Source: a candidate division WS1 bacterium (lineage in GTDB: Bacteria > Armatimonadota > Zipacnadia > Zipacnadales > UBA5352). From it: DNA of 35,068 nt. The stretch is from NCBI GenBank assembly GCA_003566775.1, contig PXBW01000057.1, positions 1 through 35,068 of the forward strand, in the 5' to 3' direction. Positions 26,515 through 35,068 of this stretch are shown here, one piece after another. The notes under the pieces were generated by a model that was not told the DNA's origin, searched no databases, and saw only the letters and a list, made by a program, of their open reading frames with translations. Made by a program: the position numbers and the translations under genes. The first letter of the stretch is position 1, and the number at the start of each line of letters is the position of its first letter.

Positions 26515-27438
26515 TCAGCGATCCTCTCCGCCACCCGGCGGTTGATCAAGCTTCCACCGCTCGCCCTCGATCAAAGGTGTGTGGAAGCGACCTGCAATGC
26601 GCCCGGTCTTCTCCAGATGATCCATGCATGCTCGGATGCAGCCACGACCCGCGCAGATAATGCCGCTGTGATGGAACTTCTCCTGGATGAACCGGTTGTA
26701 GGCGGGCTGCCGCCCCTCCTCCTCTTCGCCTGTCCGGAATGGAGAGAAGCGCGGGTCATGTCCGGTCTGAATCCTGGCGCAGGCCGTGGTGTCGAGGGGC
26801 GCGTGGCGATAGTCCCGGCCGTCGATGGTGACGACCTCGGTGCGCTCGTCACCGATAGCCCCGGCCTGGCATTCCCTCGCGCAGGCGAGACATTCATCAC
26901 AAACGCTACCCTTAAAGAGAGGTGAAGGAACCAACTCCGCGTCGGTGAAGACGGCGAAGATGCGCTGCCGGGGGCCGTACTCGGGGGTGAGCAAGAATCG
27001 GGACATCCCGAACTCTCCCAGCCCGGCGGCGACGCCGATCACCCGGAGGGAACAGATGCCATCCGGCCCCAGCGGATTGTCCTCCCGTATCCGACGTCCG
27101 AGATGAGGCTGGAAGGGATTGTGCACGGGAAGGCCGGTGTAACCGTCCTGTTCAAGCGCAACGCAGATGCGACGGAGGATCTGAGGTGCCTCCACCTCGT
27201 TCATGTGCCAGTAGGAATCGCAGTTGTACGCCTGCCAGTAGGTCCCTTCCTCCACGGCCTTCAGGGTGCCTCTTGCCATGCGCAGGGCGATCGCGACTAC
27301 AGTCCGGGTCGGTGGAAAGACGGCGCGTGGATGGAACTCGGGCGGGGCGTTTTCGAAGCGGGAGATGGGCGCTACTCCCACCAGGTCCGCCCCGGCGTCA
27401 AGTGCAGTCGTTCGGATACGCTCTGTGAGCCTCTCCAT
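26515..27438 (-). CDS. QueG-like (epoxyqueuosine reductase/reductive dehalogenase-related) 4Fe-4S protein
   Basis: ALDAGADLVGVAPISRFENAP; VRVIGVAAGLGEFGMSRFLLTPEYGPRQRIFAVFTDAEL; Fe-S motif CDECLACARECQAGAI. Confidence 0.75.
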   Translation of the reverse strand: MERLTERIRTTALDAGADLVGVAPISRFENAPPEFHPRAVFPPTRTVVAIALRMARGTLKAVEEGTYWQAYNCDSYWHMNEVEAPQILRRICVALEQDGYTGLPVHNPFQPHLGRRIREDNPLGPDGICSLRVIGVAAGLGEFGMSRFLLTPEYGPRQRIFAVFTDAELVPSPLFKGSVCDECLACARECQAGAIGDERTEVVTIDGRDYRHAPLDTTACARIQTGHDPRFSPFRTGEEEEGRQPAYNRFIQEKFHHSGIICAGRGCIRACMDHLEKTGRIAGRFHTPLIEGERWKLDQPPGGGEDR

Positions 27439-27595
27439 GTATCTGCTCCTGCGGGTCGGGGTGATCTGATGTGAACGATTTCGCCATCGTCAGCGCGCGC
27501 TCCTGCACCTGAGGTGGCATGGAGGTCTCCCCCACTGCCTGCCGAATAGATCTTTCCGAAGGCGCTATCATGCAGCACACGGGTTGTGAGTTGTG

Positions 27596-29683
27596 ATGAC
27601 TCCCGAGGAGTACTTCGACCGCAAGCGCAAGGTCCATCTGGATATGCACCTGCCTGACGATGCGCCGGAGATGTTCGAGCGCTTCGACGCAGAGGAGTAC
27701 GTGGCGACCCTCGTCGATGCGAACGTGAACTCGGTGACGATCTTCGCGCACTGCCATCACGGGAACTGCTACTACGACACGGCGGTCGGTCACAAGCACT
27801 CACGGCTCGAGTTCGATTACGTTCGCGAGGTCGCCTCGGAGTGCCGCAGGCGCGATGTGGCCGTAATGGCTTACATATCCTGCGCGTGGAATCATCGCGC
27901 CGGTGAGGAGCATCCGGAGTGGCGGCAGCGAGATGCGTCGGATGAGCCACGCGAGACACCGCGGTTCTGGTGGTGGATGTGCCTCAACTCGCCCTACGGG
28001 GATCAGATCATCGAGATGACGCGGGAGATTGCGGCTGATTACCCGGTCGATGGTCTCTGGTTTGACATCACCTACGTCGCCCCGCCCGGGTGTTACTGCG
28101 ATTACTGTCGGGCGGAGTTCAGCGACCTTCATGGCCGTGATATCCCCGCAGATCCCGAGGCGGGGACTGAAGACGCGCGCCTGCTGCACGAGTATCGCAT
28201 CGGAACCGAGCAGCGGTTCCGCGAGCGACTCGTCGAGACCGTCAGATCGACGGATCCCGAGCTGCTCATAAGCTGGAATCACGCCGGTGACGTCACGCAA
28301 CTGTATCTCGATAACGATCACACGGCGGACATCCTATTCCGTGAGGCACATACGCCGGAGGACTGGTTGCCCTCGATTCAGGCGCGCTGGTTTCAACATT
28401 TCGACAAGCCTTATGAATGTTGCACAAGTCGTTTCCATTATGGCGGATGGTCAAGTTTCAGTTACAAGACTGAGGCCAAGCTACATCTGGAGGCGGCGAC
28501 TGGCCTCGCTCATGGTGGTATCGTGGATATCGGCGACCAGGCGCTGCATGACGGGACACTTGACCGGGCGGCGTACGAGCTGATCGGAGGGGTTTATGAG
28601 CGGGCTCGGGCCGTTGAGCTATGGTGCAGCGACACGACCTCCGTGCCGAACATCGCGGTGCTGCACTCGTCACGCGCACATCATCTGGGTTGGTGGATGG
28701 AGCATGCGGGCGACAGACGGCCGATGACCAGTGTTCGAGGGGCTGCACGCGTGCTACACGACGGAGGCAGGCACTTCGACATCATCTCGGAACGAGCCCT
28801 TGATCGCCTCGGGGACTACCACGCGCTACTGCTGCCGGATCAACTGGTGCTGACGGATGAGGAGCTTGAGGCGATCCGGGCGTACGTTGAGGCTGGAGGC
28901 GCGGTCATGGCGTCATGGCGCTGCGGCATGTACGACGAGAATGGCGAGGAGGTCTCGCCCACCTTCCTGCGAGAGCTTTCTGGAGTGAAACCCGTACGCT
29001 TCGCCGACTACTCGTGCGGATATGTCGTGGACCCGCTGTTTGAGATCAATGCGCCGGATGGGCCGCTGCTGTTCCGCGGACCGGGACCGGATGCGACCAC
29101 CAAGCAGTACCTGAAGATCCCCGCACTCGAGTGCGAGGCCTCGGGTGCAGAGGTGCTGGCGTCACTGTCACACCCGATCTACGAACGCACGCGGGAGCAC
29201 TTCTATGCTGCGCATAACGCGCCCCCGGCGGCGCCATCCGGATACGGGTCAGTCTTTCTCAACAGAGTGGGCGACGGTCAGGTGGTCTTCTTCCCCTTTG
29301 ATCTCTTCCGCTTTTACCAGCTTGACTCGTACTCCCCTCTACGCAGCATCGCTTTGTCGATGCTCGACCGCATCGCCCCTGCGCAGGAGGTAATCGTGGA
29401 TGCGCCCGCGCAGGTGGAGGTAATCCTGCGCCGGCGGGGATCGCGTCGCTTTCTCCACCTGATTAACTACGCGAATCAGCGTTTCGGCCAGGGCTCCCAT
29501 CCAGTCGTGGTCGAGGACATTGTCTCGGTGAGCGGTATCCCGGTGCGAGTTCGCGGGGAAGCCCTTGAGGTGGTTGAGCGGCCTTCCGGCAGACGGATTG
29601 ACTTCGCCATCGAGCGAGGTTACACCGTGTTCACTCTCCCCCGCCTCGATCTTCATGCGATCATCGAGCTTACGATCCCGTAG
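27596..29683 (+). CDS. GHL6-like glycoside hydrolase (hypothetical glycosyl hydrolase 6) with beta-galactosidase-trimerisation-like C-terminal region
   Basis: VATLVDANVNSVTIFAHCHHGNCYYDT; GDQIIEMTREIAADYPVDGLWFDITYVAPPGCYCDYCRAEF; later HALLLPDQLVLTDEELEAIRAYVEAGGAVMAS. GTG at 27593 immediately precedes ATG 27596. Confidence 0.75.
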   Translation: MTPEEYFDRKRKVHLDMHLPDDAPEMFERFDAEEYVATLVDANVNSVTIFAHCHHGNCYYDTAVGHKHSRLEFDYVREVASECRRRDVAVMAYISCAWNHRAGEEHPEWRQRDASDEPRETPRFWWWMCLNSPYGDQIIEMTREIAADYPVDGLWFDITYVAPPGCYCDYCRAEFSDLHGRDIPADPEAGTEDARLLHEYRIGTEQRFRERLVETVRSTDPELLISWNHAGDVTQLYLDNDHTADILFREAHTPEDWLPSIQARWFQHFDKPYECCTSRFHYGGWSSFSYKTEAKLHLEAATGLAHGGIVDIGDQALHDGTLDRAAYELIGGVYERARAVELWCSDTTSVPNIAVLHSSRAHHLGWWMEHAGDRRPMTSVRGAARVLHDGGRHFDIISERALDRLGDYHALLLPDQLVLTDEELEAIRAYVEAGGAVMASWRCGMYDENGEEVSPTFLRELSGVKPVRFADYSCGYVVDPLFEINAPDGPLLFRGPGPDATTKQYLKIPALECEASGAEVLASLSHPIYERTREHFYAAHNAPPAAPSGYGSVFLNRVGDGQVVFFPFDLFRFYQLDSYSPLRSIALSMLDRIAPAQEVIVDAPAQVEVILRRRGSRRFLHLINYANQRFGQGSHPVVVEDIVSVSGIPVRVRGEALEVVERPSGRRIDFAIERGYTVFTLPRLDLHAIIELTIP

Positions 29684-29825
29684 ACGCCCTGATTGTCCCT
29701 GCACGTCGGCAGTCCGCGCAGACTGAACTGGCGGTGCTCATCAGGCGCTCCAGCAATCTGTTTCGTGGATAATCCTGTAGATATTCTGGATAGCAGCCCT
29801 GCCCCGGGTCTGTCTGCCATGTCTC

Positions 29826-29834
29826 TGTGGAAAA
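29826..29834 (-). promoter_or_regulatory. Candidate DnaA box
   Basis: TGTGGAAAA, reverse complement TTTTCCACA fits TTWTNCACA. A weaker one-mismatch candidate is CGTGGATAA at 29764-29772, and TGTGGATAT at 30960-30968. Confidence 0.35.
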
Positions 29835-30071
29835 CCATGTTGAACTTGGGGAAGAAAACCTATACTGCCCTGCACATGCCACGCAACCACGCCTGTCTGC
29901 GCGCCGGTGCTTACTGCAATCAGACTTGCCGTTTCACGGAAGTGATCTGCTATAAGACTCACGAGGTATCAGCCATGCGAGCGAGGCTGCCGCTACTACT
30001 TGCCCAGATGACAGTCCCGAGCGCGGCATGTCCCCGTACGTGTGTCCGCCACCAACATTCCGACGGCAATC

Positions 30072-30087
30072 TGTTTCACGTGAAACA
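30072..30087. promoter_or_regulatory. parS centromere site 1 (perfect 16-mer)
   Basis: TGTTTCACGTGAAACA, identical to the canonical ParB binding palindrome. Confidence 0.97.
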
Positions 30088-30175
30088 CTGGCTTCAGCGC
30101 TACCCGCCGATTTCCGCATCGCAGGTGTTGGATCTACCGAGAAGAACCCACCACGCCACATGACGGCGCCGTGAT

Positions 30176-30191
30176 TGTTTCACGTGGAACA
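30176..30191. promoter_or_regulatory. parS centromere site 2 (one mismatch)
   Basis: TGTTTCACGTGGAACA, embedded in a longer near-palindrome GATTGTTTCACGTGGAACAATC. Confidence 0.92.
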
Positions 30192-30245
30192 ATCGGGACA
30201 CTCACACAGGGTGCACGCGTCATATCAATTCAGCTAACTCTCCCG

Positions 30246-30261
30246 CGTTTCACGTGAAACA
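30246..30261. promoter_or_regulatory. parS centromere site 3 (one mismatch)
   Basis: CGTTTCACGTGAAACA; inner GTTTCACGTGAAAC is a perfect palindrome. Confidence 0.95.
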
Positions 30262-30933
30262 GTGATTCTGCATTTGCTGAAAGGTCTCTTCCACGAGCGC
30301 GGGGAATTGATCCTCATGAGATCATCGGGACTGAAGCAGTTCGCCAGTGCAGCGCGCGAGGTCGGCCTGAATCTCGACCATGGTGAGCTGGAGAGATTGC
30401 GCACCGGGGCCGAGTTGCTCGCCGCTACAGCGCGGGTGCGTGGGATTTCTCAGTACAAGCAGGTCGATGAGGCACTCATACGCGCGATGGCTCCGGCTCT
30501 GGCATTCTTTCGCTTTCATGACTGGCGGTCGGCGCAGCGAATCGCCGATCTCGGTGCGGGGAATGGGGCTCTCGGCGCGACGATTGCCCTATGCGCGCCC
30601 GATATCGATGTTGCTTTGATTGATCGCGCTACCCGGTCAATCACGGCGTGCGAGCTTCTCACGAGACGAATGGGCCTGCAGAATGCGGAGTGCCTCCAGA
30701 TCGATGTTGACAGCGACTCGGAGACCGGCTATGATGGGGTGGTCTTTCGGGCATTGGCACAACCGGAACGCGCTTTGACCCTGGCTCGGGGACTATGTGG
30801 AAGGGATGGCTTTGTCGGCGCCTGGCATGCTCCGGGCGATCCCGCGTATGACCGGCCGCCAACGGGTCTCGAAGTAGTCAATACTGTGCGCACCGTGCTG
30901 CCCGACCTGGTTCTCACCGGATACCGACTCTAA
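30262..30933 (+). CDS. rsmG: RsmG/GidB-like 16S rRNA (guanine-N7) methyltransferase, divergent
   Basis: Position upstream of parAB and fold: LERLRTGAELLAAT...IADLGAGNGALGATIALCAPDIDVALIDRATRSITACELLTRRMGLQNAECLQIDV...VVFRALAQPERALTLARGLCGRDGFVGAW. Start uncertain: GTG 30262 or ATG 30316. Confidence 0.65.
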   Translation: MILHLLKGLFHERGELILMRSSGLKQFASAAREVGLNLDHGELERLRTGAELLAATARVRGISQYKQVDEALIRAMAPALAFFRFHDWRSAQRIADLGAGNGALGATIALCAPDIDVALIDRATRSITACELLTRRMGLQNAECLQIDVDSDSETGYDGVVFRALAQPERALTLARGLCGRDGFVGAWHAPGDPAYDRPPTGLEVVNTVRTVLPDLVLTGYRL

Positions 30934-30935
30934 GA

Positions 30936-30957
30936 GTTTCCACCGCACGTGGAAAAC
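30936..30957. repeat. Inverted repeat just after the rsmG-like stop codon
   Basis: GTTTCCACCGCACGTGGAAAAC: arms TTTCCAC/GTGGAAA around CGCAC. Confidence 0.5.
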
Positions 30958-31031
30958 CTTGTGGATATGTTGGCGTAAACCCCGGGAGTGCAGATACTGC
31001 CCTCCCGACACATGCAGGCGGAGGGATTCCG

Positions 31032-31808
31032 GTGGCCCGGTGCTACGCGGTCGTGAATCAAAAGGGTGGGGTGGCGAAGACAACCAGCGTGATCAATCTG
31101 GGCGCGGTCGCAGCGCTCGAGGGCAAGTCCGTGCTTATTGTGGATGCTGATCCTCAGGGCAATGCTACGAGCGGCCTGGGTGTAAGCCGCGATGAGATCG
31201 AATACTGCCTGTACGATCTCATCTGCAAGCCAGATGGGGAAGCGTACCCTGCGGTTGATGAGGTGATCTGCCCCACTTCTACGACCGGGCTCGACGTTCT
31301 GCCGGCGACGATCGACCTCGCCGGTGCGCAGATGGCCCTGGCGAATGCAATCTCTCGCGAGATGCGCCTGCGCAGGGTGCTCGAACCCGTGCGATCAGCA
31401 TATGACATCATTCTGATCGACACTGCACCCTCGCTCGGCGTTCTAACCATTAACGCGCTGGCGGTGGCGGATCATGTGCTGATACCTATGCAGTGCGAAT
31501 ACTACGCCATGGAGGGGCTCTCTCAACTTCTCCAGATCATATCGATGGTACAGGCGGAGATCAATCCCGCGCTCATGATAAAGGGAGCGCTGCTGACCAT
31601 GTACGACGCGCGAACGAATCTTGCGGAAGAGGTAGCGGAGGAAGTGCGCGAAAACTTCCCCGGCAGAACCTTTCGCGCAAAGATTCCGCGCAACGTGCGT
31701 CTCGCCGAGGCACCAAGTCATGGATTGCCGGCGGTGATCTATGACAAGCACTGCCCGGGATCCGCAGCCTACCGAAGGCTCTACTGGGAGGTCTTTGAGG
31801 ATGCGTAA
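31032..31808 (+). CDS. parA: Chromosome partitioning ATPase ParA/Soj
   Basis: VARCYAVVNQKGGVAKTTSVINLGAVAALEGKSVLIVDADPQGNATSGLG; IDTAPSLGVLTINALAVADHVLIPMQCEYYAMEGLSQLL. GTG start. Confidence 0.97.
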   Translation: MARCYAVVNQKGGVAKTTSVINLGAVAALEGKSVLIVDADPQGNATSGLGVSRDEIEYCLYDLICKPDGEAYPAVDEVICPTSTTGLDVLPATIDLAGAQMALANAISREMRLRRVLEPVRSAYDIILIDTAPSLGVLTINALAVADHVLIPMQCEYYAMEGLSQLLQIISMVQAEINPALMIKGALLTMYDARTNLAEEVAEEVRENFPGRTFRAKIPRNVRLAEAPSHGLPAVIYDKHCPGSAAYRRLYWEVFEDA

Positions 31809-32733
31809 GAAGGGACTCGGACGCGGCCTGAGCGAACTCATCTCCGGAGAGGCGCTGGCGCGCAGTCGCGCCGTGCTGGAGGTGAGCCTGGATAACCTTG
31901 AGCCGAATCCCTATCAGCCACGCTCCGAAATGAATGAGGATTCACTCGAGGAACTCACCCTGTCTATCGAGACGCATGGGGTGGTACAGCCGGTCGTGGT
32001 CCGCAAAACCGACGAAGAAGACGTCTTTCAGATTGTTGCGGGTGAGAGGCGCTGGCGGGCCGCAGGCCGAGCGGGGCTCAACACCATTCCCTGCATCATC
32101 ACTGAGGCCGATGATGAGCGAATGCTGGAACTCGCGCTGGTAGAGAATCTGCAGCGGGATGACCTCGGCCCAATCGAGACCGCTCACGCGCTACGACACC
32201 TCATCGATGAATTCGGCCTCACACAGGAGCAGGTAGCCGAGCAACTCGGGCGCAGCCGCTCTGCCGTCGCCAACATGCTTCGCCTGCTGGATCTGCCCGG
32301 TAACATCAAAGAGGCACTGGCCTCCGGGTCGATCACGCAGGGGCACGCGAGGGCTCTGCTGGCGCTTGGATCTGATCCGGAACGCATGCAGGAGGTATTT
32401 CGCGCGATTCAGGAGGAGGATCTCACGGTCAGAGCGACCGAGGACAGGGTTCGTCGCGGGCCTGATCCGGAACCTGAGCCACCTCACGAGGCCGACAGTG
32501 ATCCAGAGGCTGAGGGCGAGGGTACGGCTGCACCTGCGCCCGCCTCCGATCCGCATGTCGAGGATGTCAAGCGCCGGCTTCGCGATCGCCTCGGGACTAA
32601 AGTCACGGTTCTCTCGCGTCCCTCGGGTGGGGGATCAATTCATATCAGCTATCACGACAATGAGGACCTCGACCGGATCATCTCACTGATCGTCCCGGCC
32701 GGGCCGCGCAGCTACACCCGGGTCCGAGATTGA
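31801..32733 (+). CDS. parB: Chromosome partitioning protein ParB/Spo0J (CTPase/centromere-binding)
   Basis: MRKKGLGRGLSELISG; ANLEPNPYQPR-type segment; IVAGERRWRAA and LVENLQRDDLGPIETA CTP-binding motifs; HTH region LTQEQVAEQLGRSRSAVANMLRLLDLP. ATG 31801 overlaps the parA stop; track start is 31741. Confidence 0.97.
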   Translation: MRKKGLGRGLSELISGEALARSRAVLEVSLDNLEPNPYQPRSEMNEDSLEELTLSIETHGVVQPVVVRKTDEEDVFQIVAGERRWRAAGRAGLNTIPCIITEADDERMLELALVENLQRDDLGPIETAHALRHLIDEFGLTQEQVAEQLGRSRSAVANMLRLLDLPGNIKEALASGSITQGHARALLALGSDPERMQEVFRAIQEEDLTVRATEDRVRRGPDPEPEPPHEADSDPEAEGEGTAAPAPASDPHVEDVKRRLRDRLGTKVTVLSRPSGGGSIHISYHDNEDLDRIISLIVPAGPRSYTRVRD

Positions 32734-32937
32734 ACCCCGGCGACTGTGCGCAATACACTCGATCTACGGTGACTACAGTTCTGTGTCGCTGGACGGGTTG
32801 ACCAAATGCCAGGCGGCCAGCGCGAGGCATCTAAGTGCTCGCTGGTGCACCGAGCCTACCTGTACTGCTGATGGTGCGTCGGACAACCACTCCAGTCCTC
32901 TGGTTCGGTGATCAATGGCAGTGGGGGAGAGCAACCA

Positions 32938-33963
32938 TTAGCGGTCGGGCCCCTGAGCGTCGGCATCGCTGGATATCGTAAAGCCGACGGATGCCAGCGG
33001 CTCCGCCTCGTCGCCGAGATGGATCGCCACCTGATAGGGCCCCGGGGGCAGGCGGTCGGCTTCACCCGTGGACAGCCATACCTCGGCCCAGCCGCTGCTG
33101 TCGGGGATCGCAATCTCGGTCCGCGCACGCTCGATCTCCATGTCGCCAAGGTGCCAGCGGGCAGTCAGCACCGCTCCAGGCGTTATGCCGCGGTATTCAA
33201 AGACCGCACAGATTCTTCCGACGTCCGGGGGAAAGTCAGTTGCCGCACCGACCGGCTCGCCTTCCTCGGTGACGTCGGTAGCCGTACGCAGGGACCGGAT
33301 GACCGGCGGGCCTTCGGGCTCTCCACCGCCCTGAAGAATACGTGCTCCCTGCGGCAGTACTACGAAGCTGGATCGCACGCTCACCTCTACCTGATGAACC
33401 CCGCGGACTTCGACCTCATATATTCCAGGGGCGAAGGTCCCCTCCGTTTCGGCAGGGGAACGTAGAGTAAACCTACCAGATGCATGGTGGACATCCTGCT
33501 CACGTTGCAGGTCCTCAAGGGGCAGGTCACCCAGTGCTTCACCATCACCCCACCACTGTGCCTCAAGCTCTGCATCGGCGGGCAGCCTTCCGAGTTCGAA
33601 GAAGCAGTACACGGCTGCAGTCTCCGCCGGGATGATGTCGGGAGTTGCTTCCGGCCGATCCGGGGCGGGGGAGAAGATGAGGCGATTCACTGTTGCGGCA
33701 GGTTCCGGATCGCTGTCGATACGCTCGCGGGGAGCTTCGGCGGTCTGCCGACCGATCATCAGCGCGATTCCCCCTCCGAGCAAGAGCCCGAGGATTGCGA
33801 GCAGGCACCCGACAACTATCGTTCGGCGGCGCCAGAGGCCAGGACGTCGAACGCGTTCCGCCCCCGACGCCTCATCGCCGGCATCGACAGGGTCTATCCC
33901 GCCGATGATACCGTCATCCGCGGTCGGGCCATTCCGCTCATCATTCTTCGGCTGCTCGTCCAT
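32938..33963 (-). CDS. Single-pass membrane protein with two tandem Ig-like/beta-sandwich extracytoplasmic repeats, function unknown
   Basis: TM RRRTIVVGCLLAILGLLLGGGIALMIG; two similar units AAVYCFFELGRLPADAELEAQWW...APGIYEVEVRGVHQVEVSVRSSFVV and GRICAVFEYRGITPGAVLTARWH...PPGPYQVAIHLGDEAEPLASVGFTI. Confidence 0.75.
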   Translation of the reverse strand: MDEQPKNDERNGPTADDGIIGGIDPVDAGDEASGAERVRRPGLWRRRTIVVGCLLAILGLLLGGGIALMIGRQTAEAPRERIDSDPEPAATVNRLIFSPAPDRPEATPDIIPAETAAVYCFFELGRLPADAELEAQWWGDGEALGDLPLEDLQREQDVHHASGRFTLRSPAETEGTFAPGIYEVEVRGVHQVEVSVRSSFVVLPQGARILQGGGEPEGPPVIRSLRTATDVTEEGEPVGAATDFPPDVGRICAVFEYRGITPGAVLTARWHLGDMEIERARTEIAIPDSSGWAEVWLSTGEADRLPPGPYQVAIHLGDEAEPLASVGFTISSDADAQGPDR

Positions 33964-34007
33964 CAGAGACCTCGCTACCGTGTATCCTCCATGCTAAGAA
34001 CATAGTA

Positions 34008-34802
34008 TCAAAGTTGCCGAAAAAGTTCCACCCAACGAGGCAGTCCCGTTTCGACCGGCTCGATCTCCGGTATCTCGTACTCAAGGGCGTAATCACCCTC
34101 ATATCCGATGCTCCCGAGGGCGTTGACAAGCCAGGCAGGATCGACCTCGCCTGCACCGAGATGAACTCGCTCGAAGCCGTCCTCGGTGACCCGCCCATCT
34201 TTCACATGCACATGAACTATCCATGACTGCAATAGGTCGAAAGCTGCGCGGTAATCGACGCCATTATGAAGAAGGTTACATGGTTCGTATAAGACGCCGA
34301 ACCAGGGGGAGGCAACCGCCTCACACAGTCTGAGGCAATGCTCGGGATTGCCGGCGATGCTGCCACGGTGGTTTTCCATTCCGAGGCGGACACCCGCGCG
34401 CCCGGCGTAGTCAGCGCTCTCGGCCATGAGCGGGGCGATCGTGTCAATGATCGCGGGGTCTTCACCCCGGCCCGGCGTGACGCGAATCGAGAGGCAGCCG
34501 AAGCGTTCCGCCGCATCGATTATGCGCTTCATGTGGGTGAGAGCCGCGTCTCGCGCCTGCGGATCGTCTGATGAGAAGTCGGCGCCGGGGTAGCTTCCGA
34601 GGTTCGCAATCGTTACGCCTGTGTCCTCGGAGGCCTGTTCAATTGCGGCGAGGTCCTCCTCGGTCGGCTCCTCCGGGAGATGCGGATCACGTCCCCAGAG
34701 ATCAGCGCGATGCACTCCTGACTCCGCGATTACTGCAAGAGCGTAGTCATAGGGATGCTCGCGCAGCGGGTAGGTACATGCGGAGATACGGTTGATGTCC
34801 AT
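34008..34802 (-). CDS. Sugar phosphate isomerase/epimerase-like TIM barrel (AP endonuclease 2 family)
   Basis: MDINRISACTYPLREHPYDYALAVIAESGVHRADLWG...TIANLGSYPGADFSSDDP...RLGMENHRGSIAGNPEHCLRLCEAV...IVHVHVKDGRV...VHLGAGEVDPAWLVNALGSIGYEGDYALEYE. ATG 34802 with AGGAGG upstream; track ORF extends to 35057. Confidence 0.88.
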   Translation of the reverse strand: MDINRISACTYPLREHPYDYALAVIAESGVHRADLWGRDPHLPEEPTEEDLAAIEQASEDTGVTIANLGSYPGADFSSDDPQARDAALTHMKRIIDAAERFGCLSIRVTPGRGEDPAIIDTIAPLMAESADYAGRAGVRLGMENHRGSIAGNPEHCLRLCEAVASPWFGVLYEPCNLLHNGVDYRAAFDLLQSWIVHVHVKDGRVTEDGFERVHLGAGEVDPAWLVNALGSIGYEGDYALEYEIPEIEPVETGLPRWVELFRQL

Positions 34803-34942
34803 CTGCTGCAGCCTCCTGTGTGGTACCGCGGTCATCTCACGCCATAGTTCGCCGAAACGCGCCGCATAACCTGCGGCGCTCAGGCAGGGCTCCTGACGCG
34901 GGATCATGCCGGTTCGATCCAGTCCTGTCGCGTCGCGTGACG

Positions 34943-35068
<126 letters not shown>

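Noticed and set aside
26179-26925. 248-aa plus-strand ORF spanning an intergenic region and the QueG-like gene
   Set aside because: Mostly antisense to the Fe-S protein gene, low-complexity N-terminus, no domain.
34895-34930. GGTTCGATCC resembling a tRNA T-arm
   Set aside because: Flanking bases do not form a 5-bp T stem, and no acceptor or anticodon arm could be folded.

Overview
35 kb GC-rich bacterial chromosomal window, almost fully coding. No rRNA, tRNA, CRISPR array or transposase was recognised. The gene mix (SLH-domain porin, Wza/Wzc-type polysaccharide export, YjbH-like protein) indicates a diderm bacterium. Left to right: (1) a minus-strand exopolysaccharide export locus, with a Wzc-like GNVR/BY-kinase cut by the left edge, a YjbH-like protein, a four-SLBB Wza-like protein, a frame-disrupted small membrane gene and a CapD/PglF-type NDP-sugar epimerase; (2) a lipoprotein and an SLH + collagen-like + coiled-coil + beta-barrel protein; (3) secreted or catabolic enzymes (BNR-type protein, DUF5060/DUF4038 protein, AAC(3)-family protein, sulfatase, aldo/keto reductase); (4) a DUF202 protein with heptad amplification; (5) a three-gene operon of glycyl radical enzyme, activase and divergent UroD-like protein; (6) a membrane-anchored PD-(D/E)XK-like protein near a GYF_2-like/TM protein; (7) a QueG-like Fe-S protein and a GHL6-like glycosidase; (8) an origin-proximal block with three parS sites, a divergent rsmG, parA and parB; (9) a TM protein with duplicated Ig-like domains, a sugar isomerase-like TIM barrel and the C-terminus of serS at the right edge. 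Best candidates for undescribed biology are the glycyl radical operon (catalytic loop reads TCTETS and the partner UroD has a non-canonical metal motif), the collagen-stalk SLH porin and the DUF202 heptad expansion. All family calls come from reading translated motifs by eye. No database search or computation was run.
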